From NCBI GenBank assembly GCA_009617715.1, contig VTFK01000090.1, positions 1-64,000 of the forward strand: a stretch of 64,000 bases of DNA. Direction: 5' to 3'. The translations under genes were made by a program, and so were the position numbers. Positions 12,311-25,831 of the stretch are shown in pieces (within the stretch, counting starts at the first letter, position 1; every line of letters starts with the position of its first letter). The notes beneath the pieces were generated by a model that worked only from the letters and a program-made list of their open reading frames with translations, ran no database searches and was not told where the DNA came from. The stretch comes from Plectrocnemia conspersa. Taxonomy: Eukaryota > Arthropoda > Insecta > Trichoptera > Polycentropodidae.

Positions 12311-12719
12311 ATTTATTTTGCATATAACTGAATATATACAATTAAAAAATAAAACATAAAAGCAATGGCAAAAATAAAGACTTCAAAAATAAAAAATGAT
12401 ACATGGTTGCATTAACCTAAAAAATAAAAACCTTACGTGTATTACATTAATAATATTACATTACAAATCTTTATAATATGTTATAAATACCAAACAACAC
12501 CCTAAAAAAACTATAGCTCATATAAAAACAATAATCCATTTATTTCTAGTATCGGATACAACGGTAAATTAATCTTATATTTGAAGAGAAGAACCATAAG
12601 CCAATTGATAACATAATATTATTGAAGTATAGATAAATCGTTATTTTTTATCTTGAACTATAATTCTCGTATTTTTTTCAAGCTGCAGCTAAAAATTCTC
12701 CATCTCTGCCATTATTTTT

Positions 12720-13145
12720 ACCTAAGCCGCTTAATTGCATTACCGATCTGATTTTTGCAGCGACCGCAATTATTTTTGAGTCGCGCCTTTGAAGTGGTGA
12801 GAGTAATCCAATTATCGCGGCTCACACATTCAGTCGCGGACAAATTGCAAGCCCGTCGCTTCGGCTGCCATCTAAACGTCTGCCAGCCATCTTGCATAAT
12901 GGTATGCAGATTTCGCAGGATGTGGTCCCGGTCCGTGAAAAGGGGGCACAATTTACAACGAAACAACATTACCGCACCAAGATACCGCGCCCCGGTGCCA
13001 AGATGCGAGATTAAGTTGTTAATGGCGCCGCTGCTGGAGTGCGAAGCTCGCTGGAAAGCCGCAAATTTTACTTTTATACATCATAGCAGGGAGCGAGATG
13101 GAACTGGAAGTCTGCGGCATACGCTGACTAATGTCGACCTGTGAA
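12720..13145. other. GC-rich island with open frames on both strands
   Basis: About 420 bp of mixed composition between AT-rich flanks. A 130-codon frame on + (12755-13144) and an 83-codon frame on - are open, but neither shows a domain, a hydrophobic segment or flanking splice logic. I read it as a candidate regulatory or conserved non-coding element. Confidence 0.35.
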
Positions 13146-13515
13146 AGAGCAAAGTCTGAAGAGGAAATATATTTACGGGATGCGGCTGAAATTTCAATTG
13201 TTAGTGAGTTTGCTGAAAAAGTTGTTTACTAGAAAAGTATCTCGAAGTTGATAATCGGAATTATAGTTACACTTGAATGAAGAAAGAGGGAAAATAATAA
13301 ACATATCCTTAATAAAGATAATATAAACTATAATTTCCTTAAATGGAATAATATATGAAAAATATAAATTTAAGGTTAATGAAGCCATACACACCTCAAT
13401 AGTTTTTACAAAATATACATTCAAATATGGAAGATTGATTTCAAAAGTGATTATTACTTGCTACTATTATACCTATACCTAAAATAAAAAATAGTAAAAA
13501 GAGTGAGGAAAAGAG

Positions 13516-13559
13516 ATCAATTTTTCTATACAAGGCAACGTTTGTATAGAAAAATTGAT
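13516..13559. repeat. Perfect 18-bp inverted repeat with 8-base loop
   Basis: ATCAATTTTTCTATACAA at 13516-13533 pairs with its exact complement at 13542-13559 across GGCAACGT. It lies immediately before a LINE fragment. Confidence 0.85.
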
Positions 13560-13572
13560 GGAAGAAGTAGTA

Positions 13573-13702
13573 ATGAAACAATTAAAGAATTTTAATATTT
13601 CCCAAAACATTCTATGTGAACAATAATCTGGATTCAGAGAAAAACATTTCACTGAGACTGTATTATAAGTAGTGATATATGATTTTGGGTCCATTTTTTA
13701 AG
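13573..13702 (+). pseudogene. Non-LTR reverse transcriptase fragment
   Basis: In one frame the plus strand reads KQLKNFNISQNILCEQ, a stop, then SGFREKHFTETVL, another stop, then VVIYDFGSIF. The Q.GFR..HSTE.AL pattern is the conserved early motif of non-LTR reverse transcriptases. Only about 40 codons survive, with internal stops. Confidence 0.6.
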
Positions 13703-15180
13703 ATTAAGATCATACTTAATATTTTTGCACTCTATACATGAGAAAATCAGTTTTCCTATCAATGAATACGATAAAAACAAAACTTATTGTTTAATTTATA
13801 AGTTAAGCACTTAGCAACTAGTCAGACAAATAATGCAATTTAATATTTCTAATGCAAATAAATTAAAATCTTAATTGTATATAATTACTATTTTTAATAA
13901 TAGTATATGATTAATATGCATTTGTATAAACATATATCATATTTCTTCAGCTATGTAAAAATTAAACTACTTTCTTGCCTCAATATAAACAATATGAGTA
14001 AACCGCTATCAATAATATAATTAAATAGTAGAGCACAATATTATGGACATAATATCTCTTATGCATATGTAAAAATTAATTTTGAGGATCTGTAATATAT
14101 TTTGAATTCGTCTTATAATATGTCATCATAAACTTATTTAATATAAAATAACATACGAATATGTAAAGGCTGTGAATACAAATGTAAATACATATATAAG
14201 AAGAATCACATCCTGTTTTTGCCAAAAACTGCAAATAGTTTGATATTTGTCGGCGGGATACGGTCGAAATGTATATTTGATACAATCGTATGTCATGACT
14301 AAGCGAAATCCATTTTATTGATAAACAACCGGTTCGCGAAGATATATCATATCGAAAGCGGAAAAATATCACGCGTCTTTCAAAAGATTCTGTTCAATTT
14401 TAAGACTGTTTAAAATTTAATATAAAATAGTGAAGTTTTTATTTTATTTTTATCGAAACATATCATTAAACACCTATATTTTAATTAAATTATAGATATT
14501 TGCTAGCCATCTGATGCAGGCTGATACTACATTTATTTTCAATAAAATAATTCATGCATTTTTTAATACTAGTCCTGTAAAAAATATTTTCTTGTTTAAA
14601 TGCTGCTAATCTAAAACGAATTGACTGTATTTCTAAAAAAGGTTATTTACTATGAAATAAATGGAAATTTCCAGCCGCTTGAATGCTGTTAAATTTTTTG
14701 CAGTGTGCACCCATAAATGCAAAGTATAATTTTTTTTTTAAAAGTAATCGTTTTTTTAAAAGCTTGACTTAGTATAGTGTATTTTTAAGGACCTCAGTTA
14801 AATGTTTAAATATAACATTTGTGTGGCTCAGTTATTTAAATGCTTTGTTTTGCGATTAAGTGGCAATACAGTTCATGGGTCTGGCTTTGTACTATTTGCT
14901 TTGAAATCAGTGTATTAATTAAGCGGTTCTGTTATTGACATTTATTATTTTACAGACGCCCAACACAATTTAAGTGAAAAATAAATTCTAGCAGACTCCT
15001 AGGAAGGCCTGAGTTTGCGTAATAGTGATTATGTCATTGGTAAAATAAAGTTCAATTACAAGGTAAATTCCTAAACCTTTTTTAGGTGTTATTGCACCAA
15101 ATGAAAGCCTAAACGCTACAAAGTAAAATTTGTCCTAGTTAAAATTAAAATTATTTTTAAAAAATAAGCACATGGCTTTT
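13703..15180. other. AT-rich intergenic DNA, nothing supported
   Basis: A 98-codon minus-strand frame at 14076-14372 has no recognisable features. No repeats of note. Confidence 0.4.
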
Positions 15181-15580
15181 CCCGCGTCAACCTCTGAACT
15201 CATTCAATACACCCCTTCACACACGCCTTATAAATTTGTATAGATTTTCTCTTCTTTTTCTAATTGGCATTCATTTTTCGAGGGCACTTTTGCCAGCCAG
15301 CGAATAAAACGCGGTATACGATCTCGAGAAGTGCGTGCGCACTCAGTATACACATATTCATCATAATAAAAGGGGCTAGAGTGCTTTTCACATTTGTCGA
15401 CGGTTATGTGGTGGTTGTGTGTATTGCGCTAGTTTTTTTCCGCCTATAAACTTTCGCTGGTGTGCAGTAGTAAATGTAATTCAGACGAAACGCCATAAAT
15501 ACTAAACGAAATGTGCAGATGTGCCACTGAGGCTTTTGAGCCTTTGGCGCCGGATGAGAAAAATTCGGAAAAATTTAACC
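15180..15580. other. GC-richer island
   Basis: Mixed-composition block with TTTTGAGCCTTTGGCGCCGG near 15535. No credible open frame. Candidate regulatory or conserved element only. Confidence 0.3.
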
Positions 15581-15922
15581 CTTAAACTTCTTGGGGGTTG
15601 TTACATGTTTGTATGGTTTATTTGTTGTGTGGTGTTGAATGAAAATAAAAGTAAACAGAAATAGATTTTTACCAAAAGCTTGTTTCTACACAAGTGTAAG
15701 TAATGAAACTACACATTTATTATAGTACGTAAGGGATGCTCAAACCGTAACTAAACATATAGTGTATAAAGTATAAAATCAATAACATCATTATTTGATC
15801 CATTTTCTTGAACTATATAAAAAAATAATCATATTTAATTTGACTAAATTAAGTAATAGTGTTTTAAAATCTATATTTTATATTTCTATGTAATAATTGA
15901 TAATTATGTAATTGTATACTTC

Positions 15923-15999
15923 TAGTATAAGTAATTATTAATTATCTATCAATTTCGTATTTTTTGTATAAGTAATTATTAATTATCAATCAATTTTAT
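15923..15999. repeat. Two-copy tandem repeat
   Basis: GTATAAGTAATTATTAATTA begins at about 15926 and again at about 15967, each followed by TC(T/A)ATCAATTT. The period is about 41 bp. Confidence 0.75.
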
Positions 16000-17400
16000 T
16001 GAGTTTATTTGTCATATCTTGCTTTGATTATTAGTTTTGCCATTTTAACCCTAAAATTTTGTTTTCAAATATGGCTAGATCTTTAGACATGTCCCCATGG
16101 AAATCTTCAGAAGTGAAGACATTATTATTAAACACTAAATCATTCTCAAAAAAAAGTAGTAGCCATTGCAGGCATTTTGAAGTCTGTGGTTAACAGAATT
16201 TAGAAAAAATCTACCAAAACCAGCCCTTAGAAGTGGATTGCGTTGGGAAATGTAACAGATGTCTGTCTCTAAAATTGTTTTATCTTTATGGTTATCAGTC
16301 CAAAGGAGATTGGCTAAGTAGAACCTCATGGGTCATCAAAACTGTGCCTCAAATCAAATATATATTTTTTATGACAATAGTAAAATGGACAAAAATCATA
16401 GGTGTCTCTATTAATATAGCAACTATAACTTTATTTATTAAGCAAAATGTGGTCTTAACAGTAATAATATGTAGCATTTTTATTTAATAATAATAAACAG
16501 TTTTTTAGTATTAAATTATTATATGAACTGGACATACCATTAAAAATATTAAAATTATAAATAAACACCATGTATTATAGTGAGAATTAAATACATAGTT
16601 AGCCAAACATCCATCAGTCTATTGCGCCCGTGGAATCCTCGCCAGATCCCGTATAACTAATTGTGGTTAGTGCAACTCAGATTACCCTTGAGTGTGCTCC
16701 TTAAATTAACTCAATATTCTGAATAATAAACAGCTTACTTGAGGAGATCTTGCCGGCTTAATACCAAGCATAGTAACAAAGGTCTCTAATAATAAAGTTT
16801 GTAAACGGGTGACCCGGGTGTCCTTAATCTTATATCGGTCACGGTTGATACGGATACTTCGTGCGAATTCGTTTAATTTCGTGATCTAAATCTTGCTATG
16901 GTTTCAGACGTAACATAGTGATTAACTCGACACTTGATTGACATATTTATGTTGATATATAGAAATAGAACTCTTATTGTAATGTCGTATTTTAGCAAAG
17001 TTATATAATTAATTATGTGAGTTACGTAATCAAATAAATACACACGTTCAACTAATATAAAATAAAAGATTTATTAAAATATTTGTATTAGATCTAATCA
17101 AATCTTAAGTCTGTCGTTGTTTTTCTTATATAAGAACATTTAACTGTTGTGTGGTATTTGACAAGGACACATGGTTTTATTTGTTTTAATTATAAATTAC
17201 TATAAACTTTTATTTGTTAATATTGGCTTGAATATGACTTCTAAAATTAGATGTATATGGAATAATTATATGGTACAATTTATTATTAAGGTATGGATGT
17301 TTAAAAACACAACTGTTTGATTGAGTCAATATTTCATTGTATTGAATATAAAAATAATTTTTGAATCACGAGGGAATTGAATAAATATTGTCTTTGGGAG
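16000..17400. other. Intergenic DNA with islands
   Basis: Patch 16070-16330 has the feel of an old transposon open frame (a 64-codon minus and an 84-codon plus frame) but gives no recognisable motif. Patch 16615-16900 is GC-richer, with CGGGTGACCCGGGTG at about 16805. The remainder is AT-rich. Confidence 0.35.
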
Positions 17401-17705
17401 CACAAAGTGCTTCGGTAACGCGGCGCTTTCCCAGCTACGGAAAATGTCATCAATGAAAAATAACTTGGGACGAAGCCGGAGAAAGCGGAGAAAAAATTTG
17501 TACGTAAATAACCAGAAGAAAATCGAATATCATTTCCTGTTTGATGGGTTGTTTGTTTGCGAAAGCAGAAATAAGACTGGAAAAAGGCATCGCGGCACTG
17601 GATCGGTAGGCGTAAATACCCTTCTACCTAGGGAATGACATATGAAAGTTTCCAACCTATACGGTGTCAGATTTTTCTTTCCACCGCTTTCTCGTATATA
17701 CAAAG
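17400..17705. other. GC-richer island ending at a GTAAGT
   Basis: A 58-codon frame from ATG at 17444 is rich in Arg and Lys (RSRRKRRKN). A second ATG at 17642 opens 21 codons running directly into GTAAGT at 17705. Neither has a partner exon that I could find. Promoter, exon or conserved non-coding element all remain possible. Confidence 0.3.
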
Positions 17706-19195
17706 TAAGTGATATTTTTGTATAATAAATAGTTCGTGTACTTTATTTATTAAATATGTAAATATTTTTTTTTCTGAGATGCTTTAAAGTTATTAAGTTA
17801 ATAATATCTTTTTGATCCCTAGAAAAATCAACCGATTTTTTAATAAATGTTTATTTATCGATTCATTCACAAAAATATTCTTACCACACATCTCCTAATG
17901 AGCAATATAAATACTTTCTTTAAATTTAATATTCTAATATGTTCTTTAATAAGATACATAATACCTATTTAATTTATTATCTCTATAATCGTTTATGCAA
18001 AAAAAAGTGTCTAATAACACTTCAGCGCTCCGCCGCAAAAAAAGTCTGAAAAGTTTACAAACTCTCAAATGAATCGGTGACATACAATTTATATTAATGA
18101 CACTGAAAGCTGGGTGAAGTAAAAGAAACTTTTTTATCACTCCAACAGCCAAAGCATCTTGAGAAAAGTTGTCAATTATTAAATTCAATCTCAACAAAGT
18201 CCCTTCAAATTAGCATAACGTATCAATCCGACGGCGGCGAACAAAGGCGCGATTTATTATAGGTATTTAGCAAAAAATCCCTCATTTAGTGTTTGCTTGA
18301 ATAATGGCAGATATAAATTCAAAGACACGCATCAAAGAAGACCTGAAATCGTCCGATATTAAGAAGCGCGATTAAGATAAAGCTTAGGCATCAAGAATTT
18401 TGTATTAGCTCCTGTCTAAAAGTCGGGGGTGGATATAAAGAGATAAAGGGGAAACGATAATGCGCCCCTAAACAGACTATTCGCCGAATGGCTAAGCATT
18501 AATTTTATTCGAGATTATATTTTTAGAATTGTGGATATACATAATATCATCGTTTGCTCGTTAATGGTCAGAAAATATTTGCATAAGCATTAAACAACCA
18601 AGTTTCCTCATTCACTTTAATAGTGTGAAATAAGATAGTTAAGGAATTGCTTTGACATTTAATTAATATTTTGAAAATATGGTTTAAAAACTTGCTTCGT
18701 ATAAATTTCAACAATCAACATCAAAACAATAGTAACAGTAACAACCAATGATTTACGAAATTTATCAAATATCTTCACAAGAAAGAGTAGAGATTCTATA
18801 GTGCCGTTTCTTACAAAAATTCAATCAATTGTATTATTTATGTAGTGTGTATTCAATGAAGCACTTTTTAAAGTTGCTAAAGGGTAGAGTCGATTTTTTT
18901 TTTCTATAGAGTCGCAATTGCGTCTCTTTTTCTAACCCACTGTGGCTAGAAGCTCAACGCTCGTGAATCCCCTTATTTTTTAATATTGCTTAACATAATG
19001 ATATTTTAGTCGATAAAACCATTTATGTGTCACTATATTTTTTATTAGTAAATTCAAACATTTAGTTGACATTTCAAATATGAATAGGTGTTTTACAATG
19101 TTTGTATATGTAACGTAAATTTTATGTGTTTAAATAAATTGTAATAACTATATTATATAAATGGCAATTATGCCAAATTAAAAAAAATTATGCCA
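17706..19195. other. Intergenic DNA, island at about 17995-18480
   Basis: The patch at 17995-18480 is less AT-rich and has an 83-codon minus-strand frame without recognisable features. A poly-T run and a GTCGCAATTGCGTC near-palindrome lie around 18893-18931. No gene supported. Confidence 0.35.
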
Positions 19196-19199
19196 ATAT

Positions 19200-19231
19200 G
19201 TACAAATCTGACCATTAGGTCAGATTTGTAC
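19200..19231. repeat. Perfect 14-bp hairpin, 4-base loop
   Basis: GTACAAATCTGACC pairs with GGTCAGATTTGTAC across ATTA. There is no adjacent open frame. Confidence 0.8.
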
Positions 19232-19533
19232 TAAATAAATAAATTCCTTCTACTTTCAGCTATAGTCAATAACCGCACAATCCGTTATTTTAATGACAAT
19301 CTTGTCTCAAATTTCTCAATTGCTTAATAATTTAAAGATTTTCTTTATAATATAGGGAATATTTAATTGTACACATAATATTAGATATTATTAGTATAAA
19401 TTAAATAAAATATTTAAAATCATATTAATGACCTTTAAATTGGTTTACTATATTTTTTTGTGTAAAAATAACTTATTAAATCACGCCATTATTATATATA
19501 TGCCTATTTTATATTAAAAGAATGATTTTAAAA

Positions 19534-19803
19534 CCAGCACGATAGACAAGTGTTTTGACCTAAAGGATATGGGTTAAAATCAGATATAAACATTACTGTT
19601 TTTAAATTTTTATTTTGTCTGGGATATCAGAATTAAAGATAATTATATAATTTTAATTCTGATCGATCATCAGATATTAGATATACCTAGATTTGTTCAA
19701 TCTGACGGATTAATATCGTAATGATTAATTAAAATCGAGCTAGGTTGTACAAATTAGATATTGAGAATTCTCTGATAATGAGCTACTTAAGCTCCTTTAT
19801 TAT
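19534..19803 (+). mobile_element. SINE copy, tRNA-derived family (copy 1)
   Basis: It begins CCAGCACGATAGAC and shares, in order, TTTTGACCTAAA, a decayed B box (GGGTTAAAATC at 19571), GTCTGGGA, ATAATTATATAAT, GATCGATCATC, ATCGAGCTAGGT and TAATGAGCT with the better-preserved minus-strand copy at 26.5-26.8 kb. The B-box region would carry the internal polymerase III promoter but is mutated here. No clear target duplication seen for this copy. Confidence 0.78.
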
Positions 19804-21009
19804 TAAACCAGATCGGTGAAAATTGTTTTGAACGTTCTAATTAACATTCAAAACCAACAAGTAACTAATACTTTTTAAATAATTAAATCAAAATATATAT
19901 AAAAATCACTAATTTAAGCGTTTTGTATAAATGCAACGATTTAAAGTTTTAGTTTAATTTAATATCCTAACACAAAAGTAAAGTGTAATATGAGAAACGT
20001 TCGCATGCATGTGCGGTTTTGATGTGCTCGCACGGAAACCCACAGACGGTTATAATGAGGCTAAAAGACATTTCATATTCGAAACTTAAAGTTTTCAAGC
20101 TGTGTAATGGTATTTCTTGGTAATGCCCTCCGCGAAGCGCGTGTCCAACAACCAAAGTCATGGATTACGGAACACTTCCATGTTCAGTAATCCTAACCAG
20201 TAATAGTGTTATATATGGTACATGTACATTTCTATAGAAGTTCCCCTTGTTCTCGGGCGCAGGACTTTAAGAACCCTATTCCGGAAAACCACCGCCAGTT
20301 TATAACTCAATAAAATTGTCATTCATACAACCTACAAAGTAAGAAGTATCAAACACATTACGTATAAATACCGCCAATTTTAAGGGAACTAACGATGTAT
20401 GAAAGTTAAATTGCTAACATATGTATGTCTAATGATTTCAAACTTGAATAAGTTGTTTTTCATAATGAATATTGGTAACATATATTAAACTTTCAGTTGA
20501 TTAATATTTTTATGTACTATGCGAATATATTGATTACATATTAATAATATATATTAGAAAGAACTATTTATTCGTCCGAAATTATATATATATTATTAAA
20601 ATATTGTTCTACGAATTACTGAAATACTGCAATTTTTATGTTTCATTTTTTTGCACTTTTTAGAATGCTAAAACTTTTATTTTTTAAATCAACAGTAATA
20701 ATAATCCAGAGTAAAAAAAAATAGACTCATGTATTAGTATAATTTTAGTTACTAATATTTAATATTATAAATTACATTTTTAATAATAGAGATAATAATA
20801 TTTTTGAACTAATTTAAATTGTAAGAAAATTTACTGTGTAAAGTAATTTTTACTAGGATTCTACTTTATCTCGATAACAGGTGAAAGAAGAAAGACCACA
20901 CATAAAGCAATTATTAAATCAGTGAGAGTTTTGTTATAGTTGTTAAAGTACGCATATGTATCACTACAGTGTCATTTTTAGTAATTAAAATAAGTTACTA
21001 TGGGTATTT
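19804..21009. other. Intergenic DNA, island at about 19970-20350
   Basis: The patch at 19970-20350 is GC-richer (GCATGCATGTGCGG at about 20003) with no supported gene. The rest is AT-rich. Confidence 0.35.
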
Positions 21010-21022
21010 AAACAATAGGCAT

Positions 21023-22091
21023 CTGTACGCTGACGACACCGCAATCCTTACTTGTTCTTATGGTCTTAAACCTATTGCAGTCAAACTTCAAAAATCCCTT
21101 GGAAACTTAAAAAAATATTTTATGAAATGGAGAATTAAAATTAATCAAGACAAAACAGAAGCTATAATATTCACTAAACGTAGACAACCCTTGCCTGCAC
21201 CCATTAAAAGTGAACAAGGGCATAACATTAAATGGAGAGCGAGCGTTAAATACCTGGGTATACACCTGGACTCCAGACTAAAATTCAATAAACATATAAC
21301 TGAACTCCGGTCGAAAGGGCTCGGCGCCATTGCGGCTCTAAAATCAATATTTAATAGAAAAAGTGCGCTTACAATAAAAAATAAAATTCTAGTCTATAGA
21401 CAATTAATCAGACTTGTTTTAACTTACGCTTGTTCAGTGTGGAGTAACGCGAGTAATAGTAATTTAATAAACTTCAAGTAATCCAAAATAAAGCCATAAA
21501 AATAATTTATAATACACCGTTTTATACTAACCTTAAAAAAAAACTCCACACCAAACATTTAATTCCTACCATTAAAGAATACTGTTATTATCAAACCGAA
21601 AAAATACTATAAAAAAAATCTCGCGAGACCACGCAAACCCACTAATTTCAAGAATCGGTGATTACGACAAAGCAAAACTTAAATTTAAATACAAACATAA
21701 AATGCCTAAGCACATATTGCTTTGATGCAGTTAAGCTCATCGCAGTGTCATCAGTTTCAGGTCTACAGGGCTAGTTTTATTTACCCTTGTATGTGTTTTA
21801 TTTTGTATATTATGTATTTTGTATAATTTGTTTTTTTTCTCATCTGCTTCATTCTTTTCCAAATTTTTTTTTTTTTTTTTTGGATTTTTTTAAATTTGTA
21901 AAAGGTTTTATGTATTTTTCCTTTAATTTAGTATACTCTCGTATAATTTATTATTCTTTTTATGTTATTGTATAACTTAACAATTTGTAAACAATGTAAA
22001 TGGCTATGAACCAGTATCGTGCATTTAATATATCTGTATGCTATTTTACTTATGTCTATTTAAGAAATAAACTTTAAAAAAAAAAAAAAAA
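21023..22091 (+). mobile_element. 5'-truncated Jockey-like LINE with poly(A) tail
   Basis: The element starts inside the reverse transcriptase gene, at the codons for LYADDTAIL, which carry the catalytic YADD box. The frame stays open to a stop at 21479-21481 and encodes the thumb motif KYLGIHLDSRLKF and the later IRLVLTYACSVWS. About 600 bp of decayed coding and 3' untranslated sequence follow, ending in a run of A at about 22076-22094. The copy is flanked by AAACAATAGGCAT at 21010-21022 and AAACAATGGGCAT at 22092-22104, a 13-bp target duplication with one difference. Truncation at the 5' end is typical of LINE insertion. The endonuclease and most of the polymerase are absent, so it cannot move by itself. 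Confidence 0.9.
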
Positions 22092-22104
22092 AAACAATGG
22101 GCAT

Positions 22105-25100
22105 TTATAGAGCTACAAGATTGGCTAAACAAAACATTAGTGAAATTAATATTTTTTACACTCAAGAATCTCACAATAGCCAAAGCATAAACATTCTTTA
22201 AACCCCTTTTTTCAATGGCTTCTGTACACACAAAAAAAATCATAAGCATTTTTACGTATCCTTTTTAATAACAGATAACCACTTTCAATGTTAAGCTATT
22301 TTATAAAAATTGATTGGAGGTGGACTTTAACAGTTACGCGATAAACTAGCCGCTTTCCATTTTTCCAATTGTTTTTTAAAGACCAGTATAAATAATGTGA
22401 CATATAATCACTTCGCTAATAACCAATCGGTTACTCCCAAATACACTTAACGAACTGTAAATTCTACTGACAAACAAGAAGCCAGGCACTAGAATAACTT
22501 AACTTTCACAACTACAAAGCTTTACGACTCTTTCTCATTGCAATTAACTAATATTAAGCAGTTTTTTCTGCGTTTATCTAGTCAAAAAAGTCACACTACT
22601 TTGCCACTTATCCCCAAATTACACTGAACTGTCAGTCAAATTAGACGTTTTATGAATCCATTACGAATATATTATTTTATGCAATAAGAGAATGTCGTTT
22701 ATTGTTTAGTAATCAATAAATGGGGCATGACAGGTGATTTCTGCTGCCAAAGGATGAATATCTGAATTCCGTGATCCTACTTCTGTATTCTTTCGTTGTT
22801 GTGTATCTGTAAAAAAAAGGAGTTACAAATATTAAAAAAAATACTTTTCATATAAATCTCTTTTAAAATTACCTTAAAAGTTTGCTTTTTAAATTAAAAA
22901 CAAAAATAAAAAAATCTTATCACAGTTTTTAATGTAGGAATGTTTTAATTTATTTTTTTTGTATAACGAATATATGTATATACTTTAACTTCTCATTATT
23001 ACTTTATTAAAAAAATGTTGCGTCGTATATTTCACGCGGATAAACACACTCAATGTGATTCAAGATCCTCTCATTTATACTACACGTCTTCTTAGCTCTT
23101 CTCTCACGAAAAAATCGTATATGTATATAAAAAACACAGTAAAACCTTGTTATGTCTCTTGACAGAAACGAGAAAAAAGGCAAACTTGAGACAATACCCC
23201 GCGATCCATATACATACAAACATACATACATGTGTAGTAGCACTAGAAATATCCAAAACGAGATTCGGTCACCGACAATTAATCTTTAATGTCAAGCACA
23301 CACAAGTCGCGGTTATTTTTTTCTATTCTTTGGTATCGTTTTTATCCGTAACCATTTGCCCGAGGGCTATTTATTATTCCAGTTTTGGCATCGAAAAGAC
23401 AAAGAAGCCTTCGAGCGATTAACGCGAAAATTGTAACGTCGATTCTTTCACCCTCGGCGCAGAACTAAGTCACGTCGTTAAATTTAACTGCGACTTTCCT
23501 TACAATAAAAACACAATTAGTGAGAATATTTATTGTGTCACAGTGGCAAAATATATATTTATATATATAATATAAAAATTGCCTTGGGCGAAAATATTAT
23601 ACAAACGAATAAAAGAAAGAGTCACGCAGAAAATTGTAAAAAATATTTTAAATAACTCATTCCCCGTATAATTTAATACAATTATAATGAGTAACATCAT
23701 AGTTTGATACATCTTTAGAACATGTGTATGGTAAATAAAATATTTTGCTTTATTAATAAAGCAGTATATTTTTATAGCACTGTAATAACAGAATGTATAA
23801 CACAAAACAAAAATAAATTATATAATAATAAAATACTACATTTGATACGCAGTATAAATTTTTAAACCATTAAGCAATACCAAACAAATACAATATAAGA
23901 ATTCAAAGTTCTAACTTTATTTCAATTCTCATCGTTGAAAATCATTAATTAAAAGGTCTTAGGTTTGGGTCTAATTAAGTTAGTTAATAAGTCTATAGAC
24001 TTACTTGATCAGATACACAATAAATGAAGTAACAATTCTTTGGAGCCACAATAAAAGCTTTGACAACCAAATCAATCAAGTTGAATACATGATCTAAAAT
24101 TTATATTATGTTTTAACACAGTGTTTTAAAAATGTTCATACTTAAATCTGCCACTTACATAATCTTGAATCGTAAATTGTCACATGAGCTTTAAAACAGG
24201 CCATCCACATATCCTTTCATACGACACAATGGACACTATACGCAAGCACATCCGCGATAACTAATAAGCATTGTTCAAAGTAGTTAACCTATATCAAATT
24301 GTGACATTGTTAGCAATTATGCAACGATGGCAAGAATTATTTATGTGACATACACACACATTATATTATTCAAAGGCTCGTGTTTGAAATGCGGAAATTA
24401 ATCAGGATGCTAGTCAAATCACATATGATATATTGTATGTACGCCCGGCTCAAAGACGTAAAGAATTCTCCGATATGACCAAAGCCCAAATCAAAATATG
24501 GTCGCAAGCATATCTGTGGATTACTGGGGCATAAATCAGACTCGAGTAACCTTGGGTTTAGCAGGGAATGCCCTTAAACATTTATATACACCACTCACCC
24601 TGTCTACTTGCTCTCTCGGGGGATTTAACCGAGTGTTGTAATTAAATTTACCTTCATCACCTTTGTAGTGGATTTATCAAGTCCGAGTTCTCCCCGCGGA
24701 GTGGTGGACACGTGCGTAATTAGGTGACGATCTGAATGATTTTGTTCACAACTTCTTGAATCGTAATCGTATGGTTAAACTAATTTAAATTAACATTAAA
24801 AATTAACTGCTCATAACACTAAAGTTCACAGATTAATTTGAATATGGTTCAATTAATATTTTAACCATAATTTTAAGAATATAAGATCGTATTTATATGT
24901 ACATACATAAATATATGTATGTATACATACGTCAAGGTACTGGCTTATGGTTTTTTATTACAATTTAATTATTAAAATAAAATAAAAAATAACTGATTTA
25001 TATAATAAGTACATTCAAAGCAGCTTCAATATAAAATACTATTTTTTAAATAAGTAACAATTTAAAAAATGTAATATTAAAGACAATTTATTTTTTGTAA

Positions 25101-25565
25101 CTTTTAACACTGTTATTTTCTTAATGTATTTTTAGCAACTTGTGGTATTGTATTTTTTTAGTACATTTCTAATAACTTGTGATACAATACTATTGTAAAT
25201 GTAGTTTTTAAATCAATAAGACAGGCTTAAACAATTTTATTTCCCCGCGTAAAATAACAATGGGTTAAACTCAAGTTACTGTAAAGCAAAAAAGTCAAGT
25301 CAAGTAAATTCCTTTTGAGCTGGCCAGACACAAAATGTTTTCGACGGTAGCTATGAGAAGCTTGTATGATTCATGGTTAATGGCGTGAATATTTTTTTAT
25401 TACATACATGTGTGCTCTATTAATTTTTATATTTGTGTAATTACTAAAAAAAATATTTTACCATTATAAATCATTTATAACATTAAATTAATTCTGTGTA
25501 CAAACACAAAGCCTTAAACCTAATCGTAATACGTTTATATTTAAGTATTTAAAGTCTTAAGTACT
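22105..25565. other. Intergenic DNA downstream of the Beat gene, with islands
   Basis: Less AT-rich patches occur at about 23020-23510 and 24170-24740, the second with CCCGCGGAGTGGTGGACACG near 24693. Open frames of 70-90 codons in the first patch lie on both strands and show no domain. On the minus strand TATATAAATG at about 24573-24582 could be a TATA box, but no gene follows. These patches are candidate conserved non-coding or enhancer sequences. Confidence 0.35.
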
Positions 25566-25609
25566 TTTATTATATTGAAATGAAACAATTTATTTTTCAC
25601 GTTTTTATT
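25566..25609 (-). terminator. Cluster of candidate poly(A) signals for the Beat-family gene
   Basis: Three AATAAA hexamers on the minus strand (25604-25609, 25589-25594, 25566-25571) lie about 220-265 bp beyond the stop codon at 25832. In AT-rich DNA such hexamers are common, so the site is only likely. Confidence 0.4.
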
Positions 25610-25831
25610 TTCGATAATATAAAACATTTCTTATACAACATAACTGTAAACATAATAATTATTACGTGCAAGTCGAGAAGCGTACAATTCATCACATTTG
25701 TTAACTTCCAAATATAAAAAATACGTAGTTTATGTTTTTATATGCGTCATTTCGCATTTCTAAATCGATGAGTTTAATTAAGTGGTGATTGATACATGAT
25801 TATATACAGTGCTTATTTTTTAAGTAAATAT

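Noticed and set aside
12755..13144. 130-codon plus-strand frame as a protein-coding gene
   Set aside because: It opens at a non-ATG codon, has no domain, and a minus-strand frame overlaps it in the same GC-rich patch.
16070..16490. Possible Tc1-like transposase remnant
   Set aside because: Feels coding-derived in places, but no helix-turn-helix or DDE motif could be read in any frame.
24573..24610. Minus-strand TATA box and GTGAGT donor as a new gene
   Set aside because: The order is wrong for one promoter-exon unit and no coding exon follows.
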